The notes: a model not told the origin generated them from the letters alone. A DNA stretch of 51,576 nt from Pseudomonas parasichuanensis (GCF_021601385.1 NZ_BQHO01000038.1:1-51576); one strand, 5' to 3'; shown: positions 26,309 through 37,443, counted from the first letter of the stretch. Numbers and translations: made by a program.

Positions 26309-27928
26309 TCAGGACGCGTCAGCAACCGGCTCAGGCGCCGGGCAGTGTGCCTGGGCATCTTGCGGCCACAGCACCTTGCCCTTGCCGTCCACTACCTGCT
26401 CCGCACCGCACGGCAGACGGTTGGTGTCAAACACCACGGTGCCGTCCAGGCGGTACAGGGCACGCAGGGTGCGGACTGCATCGTCGCCATTGCCCTCGAC
26501 CCGGTAGCCGAAGATTGCACCCCTTGCTTGGTCAACCTGCAGGTCTTGCCATTTGGCCGGCACCAGCAGCTTGCCGTCGAGGTCGTACAGCGCCCGCGAA
26601 GCATCCGAAGTGCTGCCCTCGGCAGCCAACAGGTGGTGCCCGTCCGCCGTCAGCTTGAGCATCACGAATTGCTCAGGCTTGATCAGCACCTTGCCCTGCT
26701 CGTCCATCAGGCCCACGGTGGCTGTCTCGCTCGGCATGCCGAGGAACACCACGGTCTTGCGCGGCGACTTCAGTTCGGTGAAGGCAAAGCGCTTGGGGGT
26801 GATCACGCCGACCTGCTGGTAGGTGGGCTGGACCACCACTTTGCCCTGGTCCAGGTCGATGGTGCCGTAGGTCGCCAGGAAAGCGTTCTGCAGCTTGCCG
26901 ATATGGTTGAAGCCCGGACGATGGCCGCTGATACCCAGCAGGCCCAGGCCAGCGTCACCGACCGAATCGTATTCGGGCTGGATCAGCCACTTGCCGTCGT
27001 GACCGATCATGCCGGCCTTGCCACGGTCCTCCTCGGTGCGTGGCACCTGCACCATGGCGCCGGTCTTGCCGAAGGTTTCGCAGTTCTGGTACTGCGCCTC
27101 GATGATCACCTTGCCTTGGTAGTCGAGGTAACCGCAGGGTTTGTCGCTACCCTCGCGGTAGCCCACCAGGCCAGCGCCCGGGGTGCCCAGCCAGTATTTG
27201 CCGAGCGGGATCACCAGGTCGCCTGCGGCATTGGCCAGGCCGACGCCGGTTTGCCCTTCGCGGGAGACCACCAGGAAACCATCCGCCGCGCTGGTAATCG
27301 TGTCGAAATCGAGCTTGCGCAGCGCCTTGGTCTGAAGGTTGTAGCCCCAGTTTTCATTGCCTTGCTGGCCGAGCACCCAGTTGCCGCGCTTGGCGAAATC
27401 GTCGCGCACGTACAACGAGTCGAACACTGCTTCGCTGACCTTCTCGCCCTTGGCCGTGAGAATGCCGCGCAGCTCATCCACTTCGTAGACGATGAAGTCA
27501 TTCTCGCCACCGACATAAACGCTGTCGAACACGGCCGGCTGGACTTCCTTGCCCTGCTCGTCCATCACCCCGACCTTGCCCTCACGCACGAAGCCGAACA
27601 GGCCCGGCGTCAAGGTGTACACCTCATCGGTGAGTTCGGCGCGCAGCACCTGCTTGCCGTCGCCACTGGCCAGGTTCCAGTAATCGCCTTTGCCAAAAAT
27701 GAAGGCATTGGTGAAGGGCTGGGTGTAAATCAGGTCGTAGTCGTTGTCGGGGCCGACGCGAAAGGCGCCATTTTGATCCAGTACCGCGCACTGGTCGTTG
27801 ACGCACAACGGTATGGTCATCTCGGCAACCGGCGGCGTCTTGACTGCCGGAGCTTGCTCGCATCCGGCAAGCAGCAGGGAAAGGGAAGCGAACAGCGCCG
27901 CCCGAGGGGCGGTAATCAGAGGTTTCAT
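26309..27928 (-). CDS. WG-repeat lipoprotein
   Basis: This 539-residue protein has a lipoprotein signal ending in the lipobox LLAGC with Cys23, so it should be membrane-anchored by lipid. The rest is a chain of WG-type repeats, about 35 residues each, seen as GVMDEQGKEV, GYLDYQGKVIIEAQY, GMIGHDGKWLIQPEYDS and GLMDEQGKVLIKPEQF. WG repeats form beta-rich structures of unknown ligand. The start at 27928 is preferred over 27940 because AAGGA is eleven bases before it; for the upstream ATG the same site is too close. It is divergent from the cytochrome gene and convergent with DUF1853. Confidence 0.9.
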   Translation of the reverse strand: MKPLITAPRAALFASLSLLLAGCEQAPAVKTPPVAEMTIPLCVNDQCAVLDQNGAFRVGPDNDYDLIYTQPFTNAFIFGKGDYWNLASGDGKQVLRAELTDEVYTLTPGLFGFVREGKVGVMDEQGKEVQPAVFDSVYVGGENDFIVYEVDELRGILTAKGEKVSEAVFDSLYVRDDFAKRGNWVLGQQGNENWGYNLQTKALRKLDFDTITSAADGFLVVSREGQTGVGLANAAGDLVIPLGKYWLGTPGAGLVGYREGSDKPCGYLDYQGKVIIEAQYQNCETFGKTGAMVQVPRTEEDRGKAGMIGHDGKWLIQPEYDSVGDAGLGLLGISGHRPGFNHIGKLQNAFLATYGTIDLDQGKVVVQPTYQQVGVITPKRFAFTELKSPRKTVVFLGMPSETATVGLMDEQGKVLIKPEQFVMLKLTADGHHLLAAEGSTSDASRALYDLDGKLLVPAKWQDLQVDQARGAIFGYRVEGNGDDAVRTLRALYRLDGTVVFDTNRLPCGAEQVVDGKGKVLWPQDAQAHCPAPEPVADAS

Positions 27929-28103
27929 TGAACACATCATCCTTGTGCGATAGAAAACAGGTGCAGGCTCATGGCCACCACCCGATTCGCTATGTCGGCC
28001 GCAACTAGTAGATCTGAAGCAAGCCGTTTTCCACGCCAGCGATTAGAGTTGAAGGCAGGCGCCAACAAGAGCGCCCTTCCAGACCTGATGACGAGGACCC
28101 ACC

Positions 28104-28649
28104 ATGGTTTCATCCACCCCCGCAGCCCATTACTCACGGCTGTCGATTACCCTGCACTGGCTGATGCTGGTGCTGCTGGCCGCCGTCTATGCCTGCATCG
28201 AATTGCGTGGCCTGTTCCCCAAGGGCAGCGCCGAACGCGATGTGATGAAGGATCTGCACTTCATGCTTGGCCTGAGTGTGTTCGTGCTGGTGTGGCTGCG
28301 CCTGGCCGTGCGCCTGTCGCGCCGCACCCCGCCGATCGTGCCCAAGCCACCGGCCTGGCAGACCGGGTTGTCGCATCTGGTGCACCTGCTGCTGTACCTG
28401 ATGATGATCGGCCTGCCGCTGGCCGGTTGGGCGATCCTCAGCGCCGCCGACAAGCCGATCCCGTTCTATGGCCTGGAGCTGCCGGCCATCGTCGCGCCCG
28501 ACCCGGACCTGGCCAAGTTCATCAAAGGCTGGCATGAGCGCATCGGCAGCTGGGGCTACTGGCTGATCGGCCTGCACGCGCTGGCTGGGCTGTATCACCA
28601 CTACGTGCGCCGCGATAACACCCTGCTGCGCATGCTGCCCTACAAGTAA
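28104..28649 (+). CDS. Cytochrome b561 family protein
   Basis: The 181-residue protein has four predicted membrane helices (about 14-34, 50-68, 87-108 and 145-165) with histidines suited to bind two hemes: His18 (LHWLML), His52 (DLHFMLG), and His residues in SHLVHLLLYL and GLHALAGLYHHY. This is the bacterial YodB/CybB cytochrome b561 type, an inner-membrane electron carrier thought to oxidise quinol or relieve superoxide. GAGGA precedes the ATG. Its last ten bases overlap the convergent 3' end of the D-cysteine desulfhydrase-like gene. Confidence 0.93.
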   Translation: MVSSTPAAHYSRLSITLHWLMLVLLAAVYACIELRGLFPKGSAERDVMKDLHFMLGLSVFVLVWLRLAVRLSRRTPPIVPKPPAWQTGLSHLVHLLLYLMMIGLPLAGWAILSAADKPIPFYGLELPAIVAPDPDLAKFIKGWHERIGSWGYWLIGLHALAGLYHHYVRRDNTLLRMLPYK

Positions 28650-29533
28650 CCGCGTCGCCCCTGCAGGCCACCGCTGTGCAGGAACACCAGGCGGGTGCCG
28701 GGCCTGAAAAGCCCGGCCACCACCTGCTCACGCAGGGCCATCAGCGCCTTGCCGGTGTACAAGGCTTCCAGCGGCAAGCCGGCCTGCTGTTCGCTATCGG
28801 CGACGAACGCCAGCAGTTCGTCGTCGAGCCGGGCAAAGCCCCCACGGCTTGCTTCATGCAGCGTGTAACCGTGCGGGCCAGCCAGGGCCGCGACGGTTTG
28901 CGGCACGCCATGATCCAGGGGCACGGCCAGCGCGCCATGCACCGCATGCTTGCCCTGCTCCGCCAGCACCAGCCCCGCCAGGGTGGTGCCGGTACCGGCG
29001 GCCAGCCACCAGGCGTCGTAATCCTGCCAACCCAGCACGGCCAGTTGCGCCCGGCACTGCTCGACGATCAGCGCGCAGCCCTGGGCACCGGCGGGGCCGC
29101 CACCGCCTTCGGGGATGCAGTGCCAGCCCGGATAACGGGCCTGCCAGGGCTGCCAGAATCCCGCCTGGTGCCGCTCTCGGTAGCCAGCGAAACCCAGCCA
29201 GTGCAGCTGCATGCCCAACGCCCGAAGGTCGCGCACGGTCGGCGTGTCCTGCTCATGGCCACGCAACAGCCCGGCGGTGGCGAAGCCGAAGCGCTTGCCG
29301 GCAGCAGCCAGGGCATGCAGGTGGTTGGAGTGGTTGCCGCCCAGGCTGATCAGGCCCGGTGACCCGGCCTGCCGGGCTTCGAGCAGGTGGTGGCGCAGCT
29401 TGAACCATTTGTTGCCGCTGATCAGTGGGTCGATCAGGTCAAGGCGCAGGACGGCGGCCTCTATGCCGGCGTGGTGGAGCCAGGGCAGGTCGAGGCGTTG
29501 CAGGGGGGCTTGGGGGAGGGAGAACTCGGGCAT
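28640..29533 (-). CDS. D-cysteine desulfhydrase / ACC deaminase-like PLP enzyme
   Basis: The 297-residue protein is a fold-type II PLP enzyme of the 1-aminocyclopropane-1-carboxylate deaminase/D-cysteine desulfhydrase family. The Schiff-base lysine lies in SGNKWFKLRHHL (residues about 39-50) and the PLP-ring Asn/Ser stretch in SLGGNHSNHLHALAAAGKRFG; the GTGTTLAGL phosphate loop is near residue 180. Sequence alone does not separate D-cysteine desulfhydrase from ACC deaminase, though the short length favours the former or an uncharacterised subgroup. It converges on, and overlaps by ten bases, the cytochrome b561 gene. Confidence 0.88.
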   Translation of the reverse strand: MPEFSLPQAPLQRLDLPWLHHAGIEAAVLRLDLIDPLISGNKWFKLRHHLLEARQAGSPGLISLGGNHSNHLHALAAAGKRFGFATAGLLRGHEQDTPTVRDLRALGMQLHWLGFAGYRERHQAGFWQPWQARYPGWHCIPEGGGGPAGAQGCALIVEQCRAQLAVLGWQDYDAWWLAAGTGTTLAGLVLAEQGKHAVHGALAVPLDHGVPQTVAALAGPHGYTLHEASRGGFARLDDELLAFVADSEQQAGLPLEALYTGKALMALREQVVAGLFRPGTRLVFLHSGGLQGRRGYL

Positions 29534-29562
29534 GGCGCGAGTCTATCAGTTGCCCGGGAGAC

Positions 29563-29681
29563 CCTGGGGCTGCTGTGCAGCCCGCTCCGGCCGGTCCGGC
29601 GCCCCGGCAAGGCCGCTCCTCAAGGACCGCGATCTCCCGTAGGAGCGGCCTTGTGTCGCGAAAGGGGCGCGAAGCGCCCCC
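29563..29681. repeat. REP doublet, variant with CCGGCCGGTCCGG arm
   Basis: The right arm (GTAGGAGCGGCCTTGTGTCG near 29639-29658) is the normal AGGAGCGGCC class. The left arm departs from it: between the outer GCAGCCC and the inner AAGGCCGCTCCT the usual CGCGGCAC is replaced by TCCGGCCGGTCCGGCGCCCC. The same replacement occurs in the doublet at 42212-42346, so the two derive from one variant. The block separates the divergent-looking ends of the PLP-enzyme start and fadH stop. Confidence 0.85.
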
Positions 29682-29698
29682 AGCAATACATCAGCCGA

Positions 29699-31921
<2,223 letters not shown>

Positions 31922-33040
31922 ATGCGAAAACTGCTAGCCGGCGCCCTGGCGCTGGTCATCATCGCCGGCCTTTGCGGCTACGGCTTCTGGACCCTGCAGC
32001 GGCCGGAAGGCCATTACCTGTCCGACCTGCGTATCGAGCTGGCGCTCAACCAGGGGGTGCCGGGCGAGCACGGCAACCTCCTGGGTGTTGAGCCGCTGCT
32101 GTACCCAGGCGACTACCAGAACCTTGCGCGCCTGCATCGCAAGCTGTCGGCGTACCTGCAGCAGGCCCGCGACCAGGGCCTGGTGAATGCCCGTACCGTG
32201 GTGGTGCTGCCCGAGCATATCGGCACCTGGCTGTGGGCCCGTGGTGAGAAAAACGAGCTGTACCAGGCCACCCGCGACCGCGAGGCCTGGCAATGGCTGG
32301 AGCTGAGCAACCCGCTGCGCTATGGCCTGGCGATGCTGTCGGCCAGCGGCGACGACCGCCGCAGTGACGCGCGGCTGCGCATGAAGGCGGCGCAGATGGC
32401 CGCCGACTACCAGCAGCTGTTCGGCGGCCTGGCGCGGGAATTCGGGGTCACCCTGGTGGCCGGCTCGATCGTCCTGCCCGCCCCTTATGTGAATAACGGC
32501 GTGCTGCATGCCGGCAACGGCCCGCTGTTCAACAGCAGCCTGGTGTTCGCCGCTGACGGCAGCGTACTGGGGCAGCCGCAATACCAGCGCTACCCGGACA
32601 GCGAAACCCGCCGCTACATCCACCATGGCCGCCAGCAGCCGCTGCAGGTGCTGGAGACGCCCGCCGGGCGCCTGGGCGTGCTGGTGGGCAGTGACAGCTG
32701 GTACCCGGACAACTATCGGCTACTGGCCGGGCAGTCGGTGCAGCTGATCGCCAACCCGGTGTTTCTCAGTGGCAAACAGCGCTGGCAACTGCCCTGGCGC
32801 GGCAACCGCCACCAGGCCGCGGCGGCCGAACTGCCGTTGCAGCGTGGCGAGGTCAGCGAGCAGGAGGCCTGGCAACGGCTGACCCAGGCGGCCAGCGACG
32901 GCGCCGCCAGCATGAGCGTGTTCATGCGCGGGCAGTTCTGGGAGCAGAGCGGTGGCGGCCAGGGCTTTGCCAGCGAGGCCGGCACCTTGTGGGCGGGCAG
33001 CGCCAGCCAGGGCGCCCGCTTGCTCAACCTGTGGCTGTAA
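31922..33040 (+). CDS. Membrane-anchored nitrilase-fold protein, probably catalytically inactive
   Basis: The 372-residue protein has one N-terminal membrane helix (residues about 4-24) and then a carbon-nitrogen hydrolase (nitrilase) fold recognisable from VVVLPEHIG (Glu98, the first catalytic position), LFNSSLVFAADGSVLG (205-217) and GVLVGSDSWYPD (252-263). In active nitrilases the last motif carries the nucleophile as in ICYDxxFPE; here the matching residues are VGSD, with glycine in place of cysteine. The lysine expected after the GSVLG strand is also replaced (QPQYQRYPD). The start at 31922 follows the membrane-anchor pattern; the upstream frame is not needed. The AraC gene begins four bases after the stop, so they form a unit. 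Confidence 0.82.
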   Translation: MRKLLAGALALVIIAGLCGYGFWTLQRPEGHYLSDLRIELALNQGVPGEHGNLLGVEPLLYPGDYQNLARLHRKLSAYLQQARDQGLVNARTVVVLPEHIGTWLWARGEKNELYQATRDREAWQWLELSNPLRYGLAMLSASGDDRRSDARLRMKAAQMAADYQQLFGGLAREFGVTLVAGSIVLPAPYVNNGVLHAGNGPLFNSSLVFAADGSVLGQPQYQRYPDSETRRYIHHGRQQPLQVLETPAGRLGVLVGSDSWYPDNYRLLAGQSVQLIANPVFLSGKQRWQLPWRGNRHQAAAAELPLQRGEVSEQEAWQRLTQAASDGAASMSVFMRGQFWEQSGGGQGFASEAGTLWAGSASQGARLLNLWL

Positions 33041-33044
33041 CGCC

Positions 33045-34085
33045 ATGCCCCGTCCGCGCGTGCGCCTGGGAGACCTGTCTGTAGGTTTTGTCCAGCCCCT
33101 GGCCGAAGCGCTCATCCAGCTTGGCCACGACCCGCAACCGCTGCTGCTGCGCTATGGGCTGGATAACCGGCGCCTGGCCGAACCCGGGGCTCGCCTGTCG
33201 ATCCCGCGCTACATGCACCTGGGCCATGCCGCCATCGACTTGAGTGCAGAGCCTGCCCTCGGTTTGCGCATGGGCCACCTCAGCCGCCTGGCCCAGGCTG
33301 GGCTGGCCGGCGTCACCGCCGCCCAGGCACCGACCCTCGGCGAGGCCGCTCGCACGCTGCTGCGATTCGAACCACTGTATGCCGCCAACTACCGTGGCCA
33401 GTCGAGCTTTCACGAAGACCCGCAAGGTGCCTGGCTGCGCTTTTACTCCATCAGCCCGTACAACGCCTACAACCGCTTCGTGGTCGACTCGCTGCTCGGC
33501 GGCTGGCTGGAGCAGCTGTCAAGCCTGGCCGGCCGGCCGATCCAGGCCGAGCGCCTGGAGATCGAATTCGAAGCGCCGGCTTATGCCGATCAATACCAGC
33601 GCCTGTGCAGCACCAGCGTGCAGTTTGGCGCCCCGGCCAACCAGCTGCGCCTGGGCCATGCCACCCTGGCCCTGGCCAACCCGCATCACTGCCCGAGCAC
33701 CTGGCAGCACCTGTTGCAGCTGTGCGAAACGGAACTGGCCCAGCGCACCCGGGTGCGCAGCCTGGGCGAACGCATCACCCACCTGCTGGGGCCGTTGCTC
33801 AATGGCGGTCGCGAACCGGATCTGGAGGAAGTGGCCCAGCACCTGCAGATGCCCACCTGGACGCTGCGGCGCAAGCTCGCTGAAGAAGGGACGCGCTATC
33901 GCAACCTGCTCAACGACACACGGCGCGACCTGGCCGAGACCTACATCCGCGACACGGAGCTGGCCTTCGGCGAAATCGCCTATCTGCTGGGCTTTGCATC
34001 GGCCGAAGCCTTCCAGCGCGCATTCAAGCGCTGGACGGGCGTAACGCCGGGGGAGTATCGCCGCCATCAGCGGCAGGTGGGTTAG
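33045..34085 (+). CDS. AraC-family transcriptional regulator
   Basis: This 346-residue regulator has the PF12625-type N-terminal sensor domain (about 20-205: LLLRYGLDNRRLAEPG and the ISPYNAYNRFVVDSLLGG region) and a C-terminal AraC double helix-turn-helix (about 245-342: LQMPTWTLRRKLAEEG and DTELAFGEIAYLLGFASAEA then FQRAFKRWTGVTPGEYR). Such regulators usually bind a small molecule and act on nearby metabolic genes. The start is ATG at 33045; the longer frame overlaps the nitrilase-like gene. Its position four bases after that gene makes co-transcription, and regulation of that locus or of fadH, the simplest inference. Its stop overlaps the convergent small peptide gene. Confidence 0.92.
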   Translation: MPRPRVRLGDLSVGFVQPLAEALIQLGHDPQPLLLRYGLDNRRLAEPGARLSIPRYMHLGHAAIDLSAEPALGLRMGHLSRLAQAGLAGVTAAQAPTLGEAARTLLRFEPLYAANYRGQSSFHEDPQGAWLRFYSISPYNAYNRFVVDSLLGGWLEQLSSLAGRPIQAERLEIEFEAPAYADQYQRLCSTSVQFGAPANQLRLGHATLALANPHHCPSTWQHLLQLCETELAQRTRVRSLGERITHLLGPLLNGGREPDLEEVAQHLQMPTWTLRRKLAEEGTRYRNLLNDTRRDLAETYIRDTELAFGEIAYLLGFASAEAFQRAFKRWTGVTPGEYRRHQRQVG

Positions 34086-34168
34086 AGCTCGGTGGCGTCG
34101 TCCGCAGGCTCTGGCACATCCAGTTCATAGGCCTGGAATTCGAGCAATTCTTCCTGGTAGTCGTCCAT
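34082..34168 (-). CDS. Acidic small protein, 28 residues
   Basis: A minus-strand ATG at 34168 opens MDDYQEELLEFQAYELD followed by VPEPADDATEL and TAA, a 28-residue highly acidic peptide with no basic residue. GAGGA lies nine bases before the ATG, a strong ribosome site; an in-frame upstream ATG (34195) would give 37 residues but has none. The composition (helical EEFQ-type segment then PEPADD) is not what antisense shadow of the AraC gene would give, since it lies almost wholly past that gene's stop (overlap of three bases). I have an impression of similar tiny ORFs in other Pseudomonas at this spot, unverified. Function unknown. Confidence 0.6.
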   Translation of the reverse strand: MDDYQEELLEFQAYELDVPEPADDATEL

Positions 34169-34289
34169 CTGCGTGCTTCCTCGTTCTTCGTTCATGGGTT
34201 CCACCGTCACCCTAAGCGGGGCGGATGACGGAACCATTACAGCCCCATGAACGGTAAACGTAGCAGGCCACCGGGAAGTTAGCGACAGC

Positions 34290-35159
34290 TCACAACGAAG
34301 ACGGTGTCGCTTCGCTTTGCGCAGGCTGTTGCTGGACCTGGATCGGGGCCGCCTCGACGGGCGGTGCGACCGGTTGCGAACCCTGGCTGTCGTCCACCAG
34401 CGGTGCTGCTGGCGCCTCGTGGGCGGGCACGGCAGCGGCTGGAGCAGGGGCTGCAGGTGTGCTGGCCTCGGTTGCGGCAGGCACGGTCACAGGGGCGCTG
34501 GCTGCCAGTGGAGCCGCACCTGGCTGGGCAGGTGCCAGCGAGGTTGGCGCAGGTTCGGGCAGCCCCAGGTCAGGCGCTGGCTTGTCCACCTTCGGCGGCT
34601 CGGCAGGGGTATCGGCCTTCACCACCTTTTTCGGTTTCGGCAGATAGCCTTCCACCAGGGCGAAATAACGCTCGTAGAACTGTGGCGCGGCCACTGTCTC
34701 GCTGGCGACCTTGACCATCGAGTCGTCGCTGGAACCGATCGGCATCGACACCGAACCCAGCACCCCGACCCCCAGGCTGGCGGAGGTATTGGATTTTTTC
34801 AGGGTGTAGCGGTCCTGCAGGGCGTTGGCGAACATGGTCGAACGCTGCTTGTCGCTCATGTCCGGCACACAGGTGATGTTGAAGCTGATCTGCATGTGGT
34901 TTTCGGCGTTCTGCTGAAAACTCTTGTTGCCGGCCACCTGGTTGGCATCGCTGCTGGTGATGATGTAGCCCTGGCTGAGCAGGGCGCGACGGGCAGCTTC
35001 GCAGGAGCCCGCTTCGCTGACCGGGAAGCTGCGCGAAAAGGTGCCCGAGTCGTCGAAGTTCTCGTGCTCGTACACGGTAGCCTTCTTCGAGGAGCAACCC
35101 GATACGCCCGCCAGCACAAGGGCCAGCCCGAGCGCACCGTAGACGGATGATCTGGACAT
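34290..35159 (-). CDS. DUF2242 family lipoprotein
   Basis: The 289-residue protein has a lipoprotein signal (VYGALGLALVLAGVSGC, lipid Cys22), a conserved domain to about residue 165 with KKATVYEHENFDDSGTFSR, SCEAARRALLSQGYIITSSD and YERYFALVEGYL, which I assign to DUF2242, and a long low-complexity Pro/Ala/Gln tail (PAPAAAVPAHEAPAAP). Such tails often span the periplasm or contact peptidoglycan. The start at 35159 is chosen because it begins the signal peptide; an open frame to 35282 has no support. Function unknown. It is divergent from the chemoreceptor gene across 244 bases. Confidence 0.85.
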   Translation of the reverse strand: MSRSSVYGALGLALVLAGVSGCSSKKATVYEHENFDDSGTFSRSFPVSEAGSCEAARRALLSQGYIITSSDANQVAGNKSFQQNAENHMQISFNITCVPDMSDKQRSTMFANALQDRYTLKKSNTSASLGVGVLGSVSMPIGSSDDSMVKVASETVAAPQFYERYFALVEGYLPKPKKVVKADTPAEPPKVDKPAPDLGLPEPAPTSLAPAQPGAAPLAASAPVTVPAATEASTPAAPAPAAAVPAHEAPAAPLVDDSQGSQPVAPPVEAAPIQVQQQPAQSEATPSSL

Positions 35160-35403
35160 CGTGAATTCCGGGTAAATCGAACGGTGCCTATTGTGCAACA
35201 CATCCACGAGCCACCGAAACCTTGAAAGGGCGAACATTGCGCAAGGTTCATGTAAAGGCGCGGATAACGCTCGCCGGGGCACTTAGAACCTTCGCGCAAT
35301 CAATAGCGATTTTTCATACATCACTCACAAAAGCCCCCTAACCAGAAAAGTGAATTGCCTCGCTAGACTCGATCGCCTGCCTGAATGCCCAAGGAAATCG
35401 CTG

Positions 35404-36954
35404 GTGACAAATCTACCGGTCCGTCTGAAACTACTGCTAAGCCTAACCCCGCTGGTCTTGCTGGTTGCCCTCCTCGTCCTGACGGCAATCAGTAGCATCG
35501 GCACCATGACACACCGGGCTGAACGCCTTGTATCTTTGGGCTATGTTCTCGACAACCTCAACGACATCCGCGCCACACAGATGGCCCTTGCGCTGAGCGG
35601 CGAACACGCGGAGCTGGAAAACCTGCGCCAGGCCCACCGAAGAATGAACGGGCTGATTGACGAGAATCTGGCGCTGATGCCTTCTCCCCAATCGCAGGCC
35701 CTTCTCTACGCCACGCGCAAGATCATGAGCGGCTACAAGAGAGACCTGCAGCACAGCCTCGAAGCGGGCACCGAGACACTGGCCGGCCCCACGGGCAAAC
35801 GGCTCCTAACAGAAGTGCTTGCGGCCATCGAACAGATCGACCAGCTCATCACCTGGCAGAACCAGCTCAGTGCCGCAGATCGCGGCCAGCGCATGAGCCT
35901 CATGCTTTCTGTGTTCTGCGGCACCTTGCTGCTGGCCTGCCTGGCGGCATGGCTGCTGATCCGGCAGATCTGCACGCCCTTGCAGCAGGCCCTGGGCATG
36001 GCCCGGCGAATGGGTGAAGGCGACCTGAGCGCAAGTAACCATAGCGAGCGCCACGACGAGTTCGGCCAGTTGCTCCAGGCCCTTGAGCGCAGCAGCGCCA
36101 ACCTGCGCGACACCCTGTGCCGGATCGGCCAGGCCTGCGCAAAGCTGTCACAAGCCTCGACGGCCCTGGTTGGCGTGATCGAACGTAACAGCAGCGGCGC
36201 CGCCAGCCAGCAGTGCGAAACCCGCCAGGTAGCGGTGGCCATGAACCAGATGGCCTGCGCCGTGCAGGAGGTGGCACACAACAGCTCGCGGGCCAGCGAG
36301 GCGACCCGCCAGGCCACCGACAAGGCCGAACTCAGCCAGCAGGTGGTCTGCGATACCCAGCGCCAGGTTGCCCAGTTGGCCCACGACATCACCGGCAGCA
36401 CCGAGGCCGTTCAACAGTTGTCCGCCTCTGCCGAGCAGATCAGCGGCATCATGACCGTTATCAAGTCGGTGGCCGAGCAGACCAACCTGCTGGCCCTGAA
36501 CGCGGCCATCGAGGCTGCGCGCACAGGCGAAGCGGGGCGTGGATTCGCGGTGGTGGCTGACGAAGTGCGCGGTCTTGCCCTGCGCACTCAGCGCTCCACT
36601 GCCGAGATTGAAATACTGGCCGCCAGCCTGCAGGACGGTGCCCGCCACGCAGTGCAAAGCATGCAGGGCAACCGCCACGCAGCCAGCACTGCCGTCGAGC
36701 TGGCCAATCAGGCGAGCAAGGCCCTGCAGGTCATTACCGCCAGCGTTGACGATATTCAGGGCATGAACCAGCAGATTGCCGCCAGTACCGTGCAGCAAAG
36801 TACAGTCGTGGTGTCGATTCGCCGAAATGTGGAGCGTTTGGGTGATATCGCCGAGCACTCGCTCGATGCCACCCGGCAAATCGGGGAGGCCGCTCAGGAA
36901 CTTGAGCGGTTGAGCATTGAGCTGAAGGGGTTTATTGGCAATTTCAGGCTCTGA
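35404..36954 (+). CDS. Methyl-accepting chemotaxis protein
   Basis: The 516-residue chemoreceptor has TM1 at about 8-31, a helical periplasmic sensor of roughly 130 residues (four-helix-bundle size), TM2 at 165-187, HAMP from 188 to 240, and the cytoplasmic signalling hairpin with the tip [18 protein letters not shown] near residue 360, the CheA/CheW contact. The start is GTG at 35404 because AAGGA stands eight bases before it; an ATG frame at 35350 lacks one. Both flanking helices contain few Glu/Gln methylation pairs, which is typical of the shorter soluble-ligand class. The ligand is not predictable. A strong terminator follows its stop by 28 bases. Confidence 0.95.
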   Translation: MTNLPVRLKLLLSLTPLVLLVALLVLTAISSIGTMTHRAERLVSLGYVLDNLNDIRATQMALALSGEHAELENLRQAHRRMNGLIDENLALMPSPQSQALLYATRKIMSGYKRDLQHSLEAGTETLAGPTGKRLLTEVLAAIEQIDQLITWQNQLSAADRGQRMSLMLSVFCGTLLLACLAAWLLIRQICTPLQQALGMARRMGEGDLSASNHSERHDEFGQLLQALERSSANLRDTLCRIGQACAKLSQASTALVGVIERNSSGAASQQCETRQVAVAMNQMACAVQEVAHNSSRASEATRQATDKAELSQQVVCDTQRQVAQLAHDITGSTEAVQQLSASAEQISGIMTVIKSVAEQTNLLALNAAIEAARTGEAGRGFAVVADEVRGLALRTQRSTAEIEILAASLQDGARHAVQSMQGNRHAASTAVELANQASKALQVITASVDDIQGMNQQIAASTVQQSTVVVSIRRNVERLGDIAEHSLDATRQIGEAAQELERLSIELKGFIGNFRL

Positions 36955-36982
36955 ACCAGAAGCCTAGCCCATCGCAGAAACG

Positions 36983-37010
36983 AAAAAAGCGACCTTAAGG
37001 TCGCTTTTTT
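36983..37010. terminator. Bidirectional rho-independent terminator
   Basis: A 12-base perfect stem (AAAAAAGCGACC / GGTCGCTTTTTT) around a TTAA loop ends the chemoreceptor transcript on the plus strand and the last tRNA-Asp transcript on the minus strand; both orientations end in a run of six T. Confidence 0.93.
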
Positions 37011-37047
37011 GTTGTTCCGAGCTGTTCAAGGGGCTCAGAACTTAAGA

Positions 37048-37124
37048 TGGCGCAGCGGACGGGACTCGAACCCGCGACCCCCGGCGTGACAGGCCGGTAT
37101 TCTAACCGACTGAACTACCGCTGC
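37048..37124 (-). tRNA. tRNA-Asp (GTC), copy 1
   Basis: The 77-base gene has acceptor stem GCAGCGG/CCGCTGC, D-arm AGTTCAGTCGGTTAGAA, anticodon loop CTGTCAC (anticodon GTC), TPsiC arm GGTTCGAGTCC and an encoded CCA. It is the last tRNA of the minus-strand operon. It is identical through the body to copies 2 and 3, apart from the acceptor pair noted for copy 3. Confidence 0.97.
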
Positions 37125-37197
37125 GTATCGCTCGGGCTTGCACCCGATTGAAACTGGGATCCAGGCTTTCAAGCATCTTGGACGCGAAAGCCAGGCA

Positions 37198-37225
37198 CAA
37201 AAAAAGCGATGCGAGATCGCCTTTT
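37198..37225 (-). terminator. Weak terminator between tRNA-Asp copies 2 and 1
   Basis: On the minus strand GGCGAT-CTCGC-ATCGC is followed by seven T. It is the diverged counterpart of the terminator at 36983 and has a stem of only five to six pairs, so partial read-through to copy 1 is likely. Confidence 0.6.
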
Positions 37226-37266
37226 CTGTTTTGCTTCGAACTGTTCAAGGAGTTCAAAACGTAAGA

Positions 37267-37343
37267 TGGCGCAGCGGACGGGACTCGAACCCGCGACCCC
37301 CGGCGTGACAGGCCGGTATTCTAACCGACTGAACTACCGCTGC
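37267..37343 (-). tRNA. tRNA-Asp (GTC), copy 2
   Basis: The sequence is the same as copy 1 over all 77 bases, including acceptor GCAGCGG/CCGCTGC, anticodon GTC and CCA end. It lies 219 bases upstream of copy 1 in the direction of transcription, within the tandem duplication. Confidence 0.97.
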
Positions 37344-37443
37344 GTATCGTTCAAGCTTGCGCCTGATTGAAACTGGGATCAGCCTCAGGCATATTTGCCT
37401 TCGGCCTCAGACCGGTGCCAGGCACCCATCTGTTACTGAAAAA

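Larger units (their letters stand above)
36983..37384. repeat. Tandem duplication of tRNA-Asp with flanking sequence
   Basis: The two lower tRNA-Asp genes start 219 bases apart and their flanks match too: terminator-like GCGA hairpins, GCTGTTCAAGGGGCTCAGAA versus ACTGTTCAAGGAGTTCAAAA before the 3' end, and GATTGAAACTGGGATC past the 5' end of both. This marks a segmental duplication of the tRNA with its terminator, now diverged outside the gene. The third copy at 37444 lacks these flanks. Confidence 0.88.

Noticed and set aside
34198-34234. Terminator after the DUF2242/small peptide region
   Set aside because: GGTTCC...CCGTCA can pair with TGACGGAACC only with a bulge and a long loop, and no T-run follows in either direction.
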